Shown: positions 23,501 through 34,780, numbered from the stretch's first letter. The stretch: 64,000 bases of DNA from Phialocephala subalpina (GCA_900073065.1 FJOG01000013.1:771227-835226); one strand, 5' to 3'. A program made the numbers and translations. Notes: generated by a model from the letters alone, not told the origin.

Positions 23501-24708
23501 CGACGGTGCCCCCGAAAACAGTCTCCCAGGTAATTACAGCAATCAGCAGCTCAATCACAACCAGTACATCGACACCGAAGGGCAAGACCGAGGTTCTGAA
23601 ATCTACCTCCACTATTCTTGAAAGCTTCACAGCCGTTACTCCTTCAGTCAAAATCACCCAAACCAGCTTAGTCCTCAGCACCAGCTTGAAGATTTCTACA
23701 CCAAAGGGTGTTACACAAACCAGTATTTTCTACACTACGATTGCTGCTCCAGCACCAACAACCGTAGCCGCCAAGAAAGGAGTTACTTTATACATTTCAT
23801 CAACTTCTGTTGTTTTCAAAACGTCCAAGACCACCATCACAGCTACATGTACACCTGCTGCAAAAGTCAAGAGATATTACTTCATCGACGAATCGCTTGA
23901 TGAGCGGGATATTGTGAGAAGAGACACCAGCTCATCCTCCTCTTCCTCAATCCCAACCATCACAGTCTACACAACTCTCCCACAATCGACTAGCACTTCC
24001 GTCTTCCTTCTTAGCACAGCCAGCACGACCACAATATACGCTTCGAAATCGACATCAACTGCAACTTTCACCAGCTATATCTACAAAACCTCGACTATCC
24101 CAGGAAGCACGTTTGCAACTACTATCTCAAGCACCAAGATCGTCGAGAAGTCCACTGCCCTTCCTGTCTCAACTTCGACGATCCTCGTTGATTTGGAAGG
24201 AACATCCATTGCTACCGTATCCTTAAAAGGAGTCACCAGTACCTCAACATCAATAATTTACTCCACAGCCAAGACATCGACATCGACCGCACCAGGCATC
24301 ACAGTTCAAGCCCTTACATCCTCGACCCTCGTCTCAACCCAATACACCGCTCTTCCTACTCAAACCATTCTGTCCACGGTCACCTCCCTAAAACTCGCGA
24401 CCTCTATCATCATCCTGCCCACACCCACCGTCACTTCCACATCCCTCCTCCTCATCACTTCAAAAACAACTTCCACTCCTCCCGCCATCACCGAGATCGT
24501 TACATTAATCGAAACAAGCGTGATCAAGAGCACAACGACTTTGCCGGTAGTGACGAGTCTGGTGTTGAAGACCAGTAGTGTGAGTGAGACAGAAGCTACG
24601 ATTACGAGCACAGGGACGACGATTAAGACGACGGTGGTGAAGAGTACGAGTACGATTTGGAGTACGGTGACGAAGACTAGTAAAGGGGCTGGGGTTTGTA
24701 CTGCTTGA
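17578..24708 (+). CDS. Giant secreted protein with five tandem pectin-methylesterase (CE8) domains and a Ser/Thr-rich tail
   Basis: Predicted 2,340 residues from exons 17578-17785, 17846-22531 and 22580-24708. The 60-base first intron is in frame without a stop. Signal peptide: MKIPTVLLAALQLASHVGAQ. Five CE8 beta-helix units follow at residues about 71-375, 440-745, 779-1100, 1136-1461 and 1484-1800, separated by Ser/Thr linkers. CE8 enzymes de-methylate pectin using two Asp (in QDT and DFI/VWG) and one Arg (in LGRP). Units 3, 4 and 5 keep all of these: FQDTLLAN/VDFIWG/LGRPYS, WQDTLLTG/IDFIWG/IGRPYS and NQDTFDVN/VDFIWG/LGRPWN. Unit 2 has QGTF in place of QDT but keeps QDFVWG and LGRDY. Unit 1 has lost all three (SSGTAAIT, TDKLFYG, YLAGPNG). 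Residues 1801-2340 are Ser/Thr-rich with VKR and VRR dibasic sites near residues 2060-2080. No clear GPI signal closes the chain (end GAGVCTA). Predicted role: cell-wall-associated or secreted pectin modification. Confidence 0.9.
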
Positions 24709-25063
24709 GCGAGGAGAAGAGAGAGAAGTATTGAGAAAGAGAAGGGGAAGCGATTAAGAGAGAACATGATGAGATAATTTGTAATGTATAGACGTAAATA
24801 TCTTTAGAAACGAGTAATCGTATCAATTTCTATGTTGACTTCTTGACTATTTTATCTCTCCCGCATCGAGAATTGCTGCTCTCTCGGGGATTGAAAAAGC
24901 TGGACTTCACATTGGAAATTCCAAAATAATGACGCCTCATTCGGACATTCTATCTCACCGACATAAGAATGAGCATTAGACGGGGTGCAACTGCGTGCAA
25001 GGTAGAAGTTGCTCTTCTATCATGTGATGTATTCAACGCCGCTCCGCGGAGCATTGCCCCTTA
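24709..25063. other. Intergenic, 3' flank of the CE8 gene
   Basis: No gene seen. A perfect 12-base palindrome GCTCCGCGGAGC lies at about 25041-25052. Confidence 0.4.
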
Positions 25064-25275
25064 AATTAAGCGAGAGGTCCGAGGAGATCTTGAACGCTGA
25101 ACAACCCAGATTTCTTGCCCTCTAAGTCTCGGACCTACCGAAACAGAAAATTACTGTTTATAGTCTAGCACTTCCTTCTGAAAATTAAGGAGACTCGATC
25201 GAGGAGATATTTCTCCCTTGAGTAACCGTGATTTTCGCCATGCAAGTCTTGAAGATACCCAAAACAGAAAGTAAC
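25064..25275. repeat. Diverged direct repeat, period about 120 bp
   Basis: Bases 25064-25155 resemble 25184-25275. Shared blocks in the same order are AATTAAG/AATTAAGG, CGAGGAGAT, GATTT, AAGTCT and AAACAGAAA followed by RTTACT/GTAAC. The copies have diverged heavily and neither encodes a recognisable product. Confidence 0.45.
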
Positions 25276-25362
25276 CCAAAGACATCGTCGGTCTTCATTT
25301 GCTGTTCATAGAACAGTTCCGAATAACTCCGTGACCCTGTGTCAACCCACAATGTACTTCGT

Positions 25363-25479
25363 AGGGTTAGGCAAATCCGAGTCGCGTCGAGTCGACGCCG
25401 AGTTTTCCCAACTCGAAGTCGGACTTGGCGAGTTCAGGCTCGAGTCTGACTCCAGTTCAACTCGAACTTGTCTAACCCT
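25363..25479. mobile_element. Palindromic MITE-like element with TTAGGG-like ends
   Basis: The 117-bp segment begins AGGGTTAGGCAAATCCGAGT and ends with the near inverted complement AACTCGAACTTGTCTAACCCT, read without its first base as terminal inverted repeat AGGGTTAGACAAG. The similarity continues inwards through CGAGTC-rich arms, so nearly the whole unit can fold back. GTACTT occurs just outside both ends (25354-25359 and 25481-25486), a possible 6-bp target duplication. No transposase is present. A chance CGAGTC-rich palindrome remains possible. Confidence 0.4.
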
Positions 25480-25840
25480 GGTACTTGAGCTACTAGAGAG
25501 ACATCTGCCTGGCTTTGAGTTCCCCGGAATGAGGATATATCAACTTTCAGTGGGATGACAATGTACAGACGCCACCAGAAGCAGGTAACTCCTCCTGTTT
25601 TGCGGACTTTGAACGTTCCTTCTATCAGTGCCACTTTAGGAATATATCATGAAGGACAGTAGTGTTTGTAATTTCCTACATGTATCCATCAGCTTACAGT
25701 CCCCAACTCCCGGTTCAGTCTGAATGTGATGGGACGATTCCAAATATGTAACGATGTATGTCCGTATTCTCTACCTATTCACCTGGCACATGCTCTTCAG
25801 TCTCATCACCTACATACTCGTCGCTGAAATCACCACGATA

Positions 25841-26470
25841 ATGCACCTTCCAAGTTCTACGCCTACTTAGCCCTCGTCAACACTTCGACGGCTGCCGTTG
25901 TAGCACCTCGCTGCACCGACCCTCCTCATTCTTATCTGGGCTCGTAAGTTTGTTCATCTCAAGAGCCAAAATTAGCCAAGACTTGAACGTACAGATGCAC
26001 CATCGAGAAAGACGAAGGCCGAGACTTCACTTTAACAGCCAGTTGTCTCGCCAACGACGGAGGCTACCGAACTTTTACACTCAGACTTGGGGACTGCTTG
26101 GAAAACATTAATGGCGTGTTGACGTGTCCGGGGTAAGCGTCCTTCTCATCATCTACGTAGTCTGGATCTTCATCTACTGCCGTTCTTCCAACAGTCGAAA
26201 CTAAGGGAAATAAGTATTAAGTTGAAGGATAGGAAGGACTTTCGGAAAACCTGTAGCGAGTTACAGCCGCAAGGCCAGGTACCAAGTGAGGCCCGTCGAT
26301 CTGAGGGACTTATCATCCATGCATATTGTGAAGACAGGCAAGGGTATTGGAAAGAGATTTCTTGTGATACTGGTAAACACTCTTCTCCATCATATCCCAC
26401 CTCTACTTGCAGTGTGTTGCGAGTCACTTTCTTGTCAAGCGCTTGGACAACTGGATCGCTTTGAGTCTTT
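25841..26470 (+). pseudogene. CVNH-like (cyanovirin-N homology) small protein gene, apparently broken
   Basis: Two CVNH-like half-repeats can be read. The first exon gives a signal-peptide-like stretch (FYAYLALVNTSTAAVVAPRC) to 25943. After intron 25944-25994 comes SCTIEKDEGRDFTLTASCLA then LRLGDCLENINGVLTC (to about 26132). After a second intron, DRKDFRKTCSELQ and GLIIHAYCEDRQGYWKEISC match the second half. The pattern SC..(I/L)..L.A.C....G.....L.L..C..N.NG.L is the CVNH signature of fungal carbohydrate-binding lectins. Problems: the ATG at 25841 is one base out of frame with the signal-like stretch, and the second junction joins in the wrong phase with the obvious GTAAGC donor. So the gene is probably a pseudogene, or the exons are not those I chose. 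Function (glycan binding) is by family analogy only. Confidence 0.45.
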
Positions 26471-26695
26471 GAAGACCAATACCGATTTCCGTTCTTTTCA
26501 TGATGGTATGAATGCAAATAATCATACATTAAAAATGATAATTATCCATGAATAGAACTCTAGATCTTCTGCAAAGCCATCGCATACAACAAGAAATCTT
26601 TGTCTCCACTTTCATTCCAGAAGCCCTCGCCCTCTTGGGTTTCAACAGAAGGTACATCGATATTTTTTGCCGGAGGTTGATTCCCAGATCCTACT

Positions 26696-28242
26696 TCAGA
26701 GAAGCCAGTGTTGTGGTGACCAGTTTGCGTGGAAGTACGCAACAGTGTGTGTGGATTGAGATTCTTCCGGAGGGCCTGGTGTCGCAGAATCCTCGGGCAC
26801 GTCTCGCACCCAAACCGTGACTGCGTCCTTGAGCTTCTCGTAGACCTCGCTTCCATTAAGAAGTGTGATACCAGAATCTCTATCAGCCAGAGCGGAGACC
26901 TCGGCACCCTCAATGTCCCTCAACCACCAAATCAACCTTTCGCCTTTCTCCAGCCACACCTGAATTTCATCCACAAAAATTTGCAGTCTTCCAAACGCAA
27001 CCGGCATTTCTCCCTTGAATCGCCACGCCATTAACACGGAACAGAAACTTGCTAACAAGGCAAGACTTGCAGTCAAATACACCGCTTGCGAGGCGAAGAT
27101 CAACAGACCGGTTCACCGAGTTGTGAAAGATAAGTTGTACTGCCAATGGGCTCCTGGCTTGAAACCTAAAAACACCATACACTGCCATGAAGAAAGCATT
27201 GATAAAAGTGCGTTGGTGTTGCGATTATATCCTTTTTTGCTGGAAGCAGAACGCCAAGAAATCTCGTCCCGAAAGCAATTAACGTGTAATTCGGCGCAAT
27301 GGAGCGTCATGGTTAACGTAGCTTGGATGGAACAAGTGAGGAAAAATACTGCATACACGTTAGTGGGTATCTGGTTTTGGGGATTTCGCCAGGATATGAG
27401 GATTGTTGGTTTGTTTTGCGAGAAGTGATTCCATGATGTTGTGAGGAGGACGCGTTTTCGGAGTGGATTATTAGGGCGAGGAGGGATAGGAACCAGATAA
27501 GGCTTAGGAGGACGCAGAACCAGAGGGCCCAGATTGTGTGGCGGATTTCTTTGTTTCCCGAGTAGGCTGATGGTTGTCGGTTCGGAGGAGGGACCTCTGG
27601 GATAGTTTGGCTGGGTCGGCTTTTGAGTTCTGGATCTAAGAGTGTAGCAGCAGCAGCAGTGTCCAAGAAATCGGAGCTCCAAGTCGGGATCTTGGAAGGT
27701 GAGAAGAGTGCCCATGTTGCAATCGAGGCTTGAAGTGCCATTACGATACCGAGACCCATGAAAGCAGATCCCGAGATCCGAAAGCCGACTTTATGTGGGC
27801 CTTCTTCATCATTGAAGAAAGGTATGAGCGTGAGAGATGAAGCTGCATATGCAGATATCATTCCAAACAGAACCACGGCAACGCTATACCAGGCGTTCGG
27901 ACCAAATATACGTGACCTGCTGAAAACTCGGAGATTAGAATTGAAGTCGAGTCGGCCTTCTCGCTGTAGAGCCCATTTCAAGGATGTAGAATGGATGAAC
28001 CCGAGGGATTCGTTGCAGATCGTGATAATGATGTTTTGAGCAAGAATGACGAGATCGACATAGATTGGCTCGTCCAGATAGATGAACAGGTTGGGAGATC
28101 TGCTGTGGACAGCGCCAAAATAAATACAGAAGATGACAAGAAGCCAGCTAGCAATGAAGCCAGCGATGCACAAAATTCTAGTTGATCTGGATGGAGAATA
28201 ATAAGGATTTGGAGGAGGGCTCATAGGATTTCTGTTCCACAT
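26696..28242 (-). pseudogene. Multi-pass membrane protein of unknown function, disrupted
   Basis: On the minus strand, 28242 to about 27440 encodes MWNRNPMSPPPNPYYSPSRS with several membrane segments (ILCIAGFIASWLLVIFCIYF; SVAVVLFGMISAYAASSLTL; TIWALWFCVLLSLIWFLSLL). The continuing homologous-looking part, NVYAVFFLTCSIQATLTMTL followed by HCAELHVNCFRDEISWR, is in another frame, and I found no GT..AG intron that joins them. That frame then meets a TGA at 27113-27115 and stays open after it with LIFASQAVYLTASLALLASF down to 26696. The HCAEL..RDE..WR block and the last membrane helix remind me of a family of uncharacterised fungal membrane proteins. One frameshift plus one in-frame stop suggests a recent pseudogene or sequence errors. 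Confidence 0.5.
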
Positions 28243-31200
28243 AGTTGAGAGATGTCATTGTCCAACAAGTTGACAGTAATCACGGACGTGAACACAGAAG
28301 CATTTAGCCCATTTAGTACCAACGAGCAACAGGTATTGGTACATATATTGCTGCCCTTGGGGAAACATGAAAAATCGAGGCTATGCTCGTTATCAGTGAA
28401 CATCTCTTGTGAACTCATGCAGATGCTATTATTAGCGAAGCCTGCAACACACGGTCCAATGAAGCGATAGCGTGCCTGACAAAGTAGCCCTACATCGAAT
28501 GTAGACATACTGGAGCCCCATTTGAACATCACGAGTACAAAATCGAACAAAGCTAGCTCTCGATGGATGGGCGCCGAAAAGGCTCTTAACAAAGATTTTA
28601 CTTGCTTGATCACGTGTGCAGTATGAGATCATCACCAGAACTGGCTGAGCAAGAGGATCAAGTAGATGATGAGCTCGAAGAATAAGATCAAGCACTATGG
28701 AGGAAAAGAAAGGATGGATGGAAATAACCATCGATTTCGTTCAGGTCCTTATGTGCGTTCATAGCTTCCCTCACATTCTCAAGGTGAAAGTGCCTCAGAT
28801 ATTATAATCGCCACAGCCAACGAGAACCCAACCAATAACGGCAAGGTGCGGCCATGACATGGTAGGCAAAAGAGCAAACATTGCAAAACGCAAAGCATAA
28901 AAGGCTATTCCTTTTCCTCCCAATTCACTTCCGTATCAAGAGGGTAAACTCCAGCCCCGCAAAAAGCCACTACTTTTCCTGCGTATAATAATAAATACGC
29001 ACAAATATTCTATACTTGTGCGTCATCTATGCTGAGGCCCATGCTATGGCCTTTCATTTTTGGAGTTTTGGGATTTTTGACCGGCGCAAAGCTCGCTACA
29101 AAGATCAGCCGCAGCTGAGGTATATGAAATAGGGCAGGATTATTAATTGACTTTCAGGATTTTTGAGAGTGGAATGTTCTGACATGTTGACAGCTATTGG
29201 AGTAAGTATAGTGAATGTTGGTCTGTTTAGAGGAACTCGCTCATATTGAAAAAAGGAATGGCATCTTTGGAATCGATTATAACAAAGTGAATCCAACTGG
29301 CATCTCTCCATCTTTGTTCCACTCTAGGAGTCTTTGCTGGTCTAGCTCATTCTTTTCGTTTCGTACACCTGAGCCTCACCTGGGTCACCTTAATTGGCGT
29401 GATACCAAGTAAGAGAAAGAGGAGCAAGTGACTTGGCCATGGTCACTTGACTTGTCTGTGCTTTTGATGTAACAACTTCTCGTGAAGATCATTACACTGG
29501 CAAGTAGATCCGGAAGGAAACCGAAGGCGATTCGTACGATTGTAACAAAATGAGGGGAAGGAGGGGAAGCAAAAAGGGGTCGATCCGCAAATCTAGCTCT
29601 CTAGCTGGAAGCAGACTTTTGAGGTAATGCAGCTTCGCACAATCTCTCGGACAAGATATTGTTATTTTCTCTATCAGTTCATTGCTAAACATTCGCAGAT
29701 GGCATCTACGTTCTGCTTGACGTTTGTGCTGCAACAAAACGGCTATGTTTCTATATTCAGGCCTTAGTACCGTAATTGGAATGAGGAGCGATCTTGTTGC
29801 GATCCATAGACTCGTCAAGACAAGTTCTTGATCTTCCAACCAGAGACTTCAAGTAATTGAGAAGTGACATGTGTAACTTTCCGGCCAGATTCTGTGAAGA
29901 GCCTTTTTGGTGAAGAGTACTTTTTTCCTTCTCGGGCCCGAACTTGCCAGAAACTCAAAGGTGTAGAGTTCAAGCCTCTTATTGAACAGGGAGGCCGTTC
30001 TCTTCCTGATCGGCAAGATGCAGGATGTTGTGTCGGGCCCTTTCCCGCCTCTTAACGCTTAGAGGTGCTGCTGTAGCTGCGGAAAATTTTCAGAATGTTC
30101 AGCTGAAGCCGGGCTTGATCGACCAATACCCATCCACAGCTCAAGTCCATCATAGGAAGGACTTGAAGGAATCAAAAATATCTTTTGTCGGCCTGGCTGA
30201 AGAGAGATTGACGCTGCTGAGGTACGAAGCGATGCAAATGAGACAACACTGTGTCACAAAAGATTTACACTTGTAGAACATCGAAATGGCTAGACTTCGC
30301 TATAACAAACAGTCTCGAGCTTCACTTTCTTCCACTTTGCCCACGTTTGTGATAAAGTGCAGGAGCCGTTCGGCGACTGTTCTCACCCGTTTCATGTCAA
30401 TTCGACCCCGCCAGTTAGCAGCAGAAAGTCGTCATCACCACCAATTCCATCCGATGTACAGTTTCGCCAATGCAGACGCAGAGCAATGCAGTCAAGATCG
30501 CATGCCATTTACCGAGATGACGATGTCATAGTCGGACCTGTTCTCTTGCTTTAGGATCGACCGGGCTTATGCAAGAAACTGTGGGTCGGACATGATGTGC
30601 ATTCCCGTAACTTGGGTAACATCCGTTGTGCCGCGAACGTGGTACAGATTGTGTTGAAGAAGTATGTAGAGGTGACGATTTGTAGAAATATAAGGGCCTG
30701 TTGGGCCTGCTGTTGCGGTTGGTGAAGGCTGGTGGCTCTGCCTCGTGATCGAAGCCAAGATCCTGGGAACCAAATCCTAACAAAAGACAATTATTGGCAG
30801 TCGACAAGCCAAGACTATCCTCAATTCCTTGTCGTGAAAAGATGGCCATGACAGAGGCTGTACGTACACTGCTTTAGTATCACAGCTCATGAATATGGCT
30901 TCCGCATAACGCCGCATATGTTGTGTCGGGACCGGCCGAGGTTTCAATCCCGCATCGGCCCGCCACTTGAAGGCAGAGATGTGCAAATGTGAGAACAGCG
31001 AGCTGGGAGCCGCCTAATGGAGCGCTTTACTCTCTCTATCACTGATAACAACTGCGGGAGAGTTTGAAGAAATGTTGGGAGTAAGGATATATGTGCAGAA
31101 TTCTTGCCGTCTCTTCCATTCTGGGCTTTCGAAAGATACGGCAGATACGGCAGATCAAGCAGCTCGTGATATCAGAGGGCGTCGACGGGAAATTGTTCCT

Positions 31201-32757
31201 GAACACTGCGTTCCTGCCGGCTTGGACTGCAGTAGATAGAGCCTCCTTGGTCTCACGGATGCATATGCAGTGAAGGCATCAAGCGTCCGTTCCCTTCCTT
31301 GTGTGCGCCACGCCTGTCCTTCCCTCCTCCTGGTGCACATGCGTCGCCGAAAAGCTGAGCTCGAGAATGCCACGATATTTCGGACATGATAGAGGAGATG
31401 AATGGGTTGAAGCGTATTTGGCACGGAAGCGCGAGCGTCTTCTCTTATCGGATGTTAGAAGCCAAGCAATGGAAGCAAGATGGAAAAGAATTGGAAGGGA
31501 AATGGAAAGGAAATGGAAAGGCTCCCGCTGCCGGTTCTCGTGGCTTTGGAGCTTCCCTTTTGGGATCGAAATTTATAGAGCTAGCACTTTTAGTGTGCGC
31601 TAGCCACTTTGGGATAGCCTTACCGAGTGAACGCCTAGCAATTCAACCTCATCCCATCATGCATCGAAACTGTCTGAGGTTGGCCATATCACAATCATCA
31701 ATACCTGTCAAGTGTAGGTATTGGAAGATTGCAAAAGTATCTTTCGGCGGTCAAAGCGCCGATGCAACGGCTAGCCCCTGCTTTGAGTGCACAGTCAGAT
31801 ACGATACTGCAAGTCGAGCCTATCACCAGCATCTCCAGCGCCGGATACTCTGTCGCGTGTCACAAGAGGCGTAGCGAAAATTGACAGGGTCAAGAGCAGC
31901 TTCTTTCTTCTGTAGCGGAACCGAGGTCAAATCCAAGTGGAAGCACAAAGCCCTCCATTTCAAGAACTCCCCAGTACTGTTGTGGGATGGAGGGACAAGA
32001 CTACTGCGAGTGCGTCGATCAGGATAGCCAGGACCCCCATCACTGTGCACCCACACTCCATTCCATTGTAGGGCTTTTTGTTGAAGATTCCATGAAAGTT
32101 TTTGCGAGCAAGAAAATTGATGGCGGCGGGACGAGACGAACTGTTCTGATTGCCCATGTGCAGTGAGGCGTTGATTGCTCGCTTATGCTATCTTTTGGCT
32201 GCTTCAGGTCCTTGGATGCCGGGTGGCTTGCCTGCACTGGCACATGCCACCCATATGTCATGCTACTGATTTGCCATGCCATGCAGGTTTCATGTAGCTG
32301 TGTCAAGGCAACTTTGTTCGCATCCCACGAAGTCGGTCCGGTCCACTTCTTCTTATGATCGGACGCTCCATCTAGCCTCCTCCACACATCTTGTAGATCT
32401 ACATATCTGAAAGACCATCCTAACTTCCGAAATTTACAGTCCTAGCTCTGCTTCTGTTTGATTTCAAGTTCGTAAAGGCCGCGCAAACAAATTTCGTTTC
32501 ACGGTCATCGCAAACACACGGCTCGGAGGACCCCGCTCATTCCATCCAGCCTATCTTCATCCACTTTGGAAAAGCATCGTGAGTGCAACGGCAAGGCTAG
32601 ATAATACACGGGTTAGAGGAGGGAAACGTTGGTGATTATGGGTGATGGAATGCCATTTACGATTTACGATCTCCGCATATAACGCTTTGTGTCCTTGAGC
32701 AGAGGGGTGTCAAGTCCATTGTTTATCTACATAGTTTCAAGTACATAATACAACATC
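28243..32757. other. Gene-empty interval of about 4.5 kb
   Basis: Both strands were read; only unrelated short ORFs occur (for example a 162-codon frame at 31386-31874 and a 115-codon minus frame at 29839-29492), none with a domain, signal peptide or splice pattern I can support. Purine-rich imperfect repeats (GGAAATGGAAAG) lie near 31490-31530. A hairpin with 6-bp arms GGCCGA/TCGGCC sits at 30934-30960. No transposon domains seen. Confidence 0.5.
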
Positions 32758-34780
32758 ATGGGCTGGGTACGCACACAAGCTTTCTCCTCCAATCTCGTGC
32801 TGATGTGTCTTAGGTTGAGAGGACGAACATGGCTGTGGCAAAGAGCGTGGTGGGAAGACGCTTTCGACTCGAATATTCAGGACATAGACTCGAGAGGAAA
32901 GGAACGAGATTCTTGACGGAGGTGAGAGCTGGGCTTGCAACATTCTTTGCTATGGCGTATATCATTTCTGTAAATGCATCAATAACGGCAGGCAAGTATA
33001 CCGGTCTCTTATCACAAGCACATATTGACCTGTAACAGCGAGTGGAGGAACATGTATCTGCGCTCCATCACCAGACATTCGCGATCCTTATTGTTTCAAC
33101 ACCACCACACCTCAAGGCACGGCCTATCAACAGTGCCAACAAGAGATCAACCGCGACCTTGTTACTGCAACAGCAGCCATATCAGCCCTCACCAGCTTCT
33201 CCATGGGCCTTTTCGCAAACATGCCAATCGCCCTTGCGCCAGGCATGGGACTCAATGCATACTTCACCTATCAAGTGGTCGGCACCAATGGTTCAGGTTC
33301 GGTTCCATACAGACTAGCTCTCACAGCTGTCTTCGTTGAAGGCCTCATATTCGTCGCGCTTTCCATCCTCGGCCTGAGACAATGGCTCGCACGAACAATT
33401 CCCACAAGTCTTAAAATCGCTGCTGGAGCAGGAATCGGCCTGTACCTTGCTCTCATAGGGCTCACCTACTCGGCAGGCATAGGCGCCATCTCAGGGTCGT
33501 ACCCCGATCCGCTCACCATAGCAGGTTGTGTACAAGACGCAGAGCACTGGGACTCCGTAACAGGACAATGTATATCAGGACAGATGCGGAATCCAAAACT
33601 CTGGGTCGGAGTCTTCTGCGGCGGCATCTTCACAGCCTTCCTCATGATGTACCGCGTCAAAGGCGCCATCATAGCCGGCATCCTCTTCGTCTCCATCCTC
33701 TCCTGGCCCCGCAACACGTCAATAACCACCTTCCCACACACCGACGCCGGAAACAATGCCTTCGATTTCTTCAAAAAAGTCGTAACATTCCATCCAATAC
33801 AACACACCCTCGGTGCCCAAGACTGGAACATAACCGGTGACAACGCCTCCCATTTCGCCTCCGCCCTCATAACATTCCTCTACGTCGATATCCTCGACTG
33901 CACCGGAACCCTATACTCTATGGCCCGTTTCTGCGGCGCCATTGACGAAGACACGCAGGACTTTGAAGGCTCCGCAGTTGCCTACATGATTGACGCCGCT
34001 GGTATCACAATCGGGTCTCTCTTCGGCTCACCTCCTGTGACTGCTTTTATAGAATCAGGAGCTGGTATATCAGAAGGTGGAGCTACGGGAATAACAGCCT
34101 GCGTCACTGGTCTCTGTTTCTTCATCTCTATATTCTTCGCTCCGATTTTTGCTTCTATACCCTCCTGGGCTACAGGCTGCACATTGATCCTCGTTGGAGC
34201 AATGATGGCTAGAGCTTGTACAGATATCAACTGGCGGTATATCGGCGATTCGGTCCCTGCTTTCCTCACTTTAGCAGTTATGCCGTTCACCTACTCCATT
34301 GCGTATGGATTGATTACCGGAATCGTAACATACATCATCCTCAATACCGGCGCCTATCTCATCGACAAGCTCTCCAGCGGTCGAATCATCCCCTACGACT
34401 ACGAATCCAAAGACTACTGGACCTACAAAGTGCGTGGCGGTTTACTCCCGGGGTGGGTAAAGCGCGCGGCGCGCGGGAAACAGGATTTCTGGCGCGACTG
34501 GGACTTCGACGCAGAAGAATTAACCAGCAGAGATAGTTACGCGATGGCGAAAAAGAATGCTGATCGAGGGAGTGGCGTCAGTGAAGGGGCGATTGGACAA
34601 GCTGTTGCTGGAGTGCCTGGGGAGGAAATGCGGAATATGGATGGACCAGTCACGGGCGATACGACGTGGATGCCGGGACATGGAGGGTATAATAGGTATG
34701 GGTTTGGGAGCAAGACGGAGGTTTCGGTGGGACCTACTGAGACGGAGTTGGAGCATCCTGGGTCGCCGCCGAGGAGGTGA
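32758..34780 (+). CDS. azgA: AzgA-type purine (hypoxanthine/adenine/guanine) permease
   Basis: Predicted 642-residue plasma-membrane proton symporter that imports purine bases. Exons: 32758-32766 (ATG GGC TGG), 32814-32991 and 33039-34780. The second intron, 32992-33038, starts GCAAGT and ends CAG; only this GC-AG splice restores the family reading [11 protein letters not shown]. Hallmarks: [59 protein letters not shown] (the AzgA signature), IKAS-like helices, and [20 protein letters not shown] with GGATGITA, part of the substrate site region. About a dozen hydrophobic helices are visible. The C-terminal tail is hydrophilic and ends HPGSPPRR. In Aspergillus AzgA is induced by purines and repressed by ammonium; I saw no regulator site that I would call here. 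Confidence 0.95.

Noticed and set aside
24640..24708. GPI-anchor signal at the end of the CE8 protein
   Set aside because: The chain ends in TKTSKGAGVCTA without the required hydrophobic C-terminal segment.
30934..30960. Possible tRNA T-arm (GGTTTCAATCC)
   Set aside because: The flanks form only a simple GGCCGA/TCGGCC hairpin; no A box, acceptor stem or cloverleaf could be built.
31386..31874. 162-codon plus ORF in the gene-empty interval
   Set aside because: No recognisable domain, signal peptide or splice context; the Lys/Glu/Trp/Gly-rich start comes from a purine-rich simple repeat.
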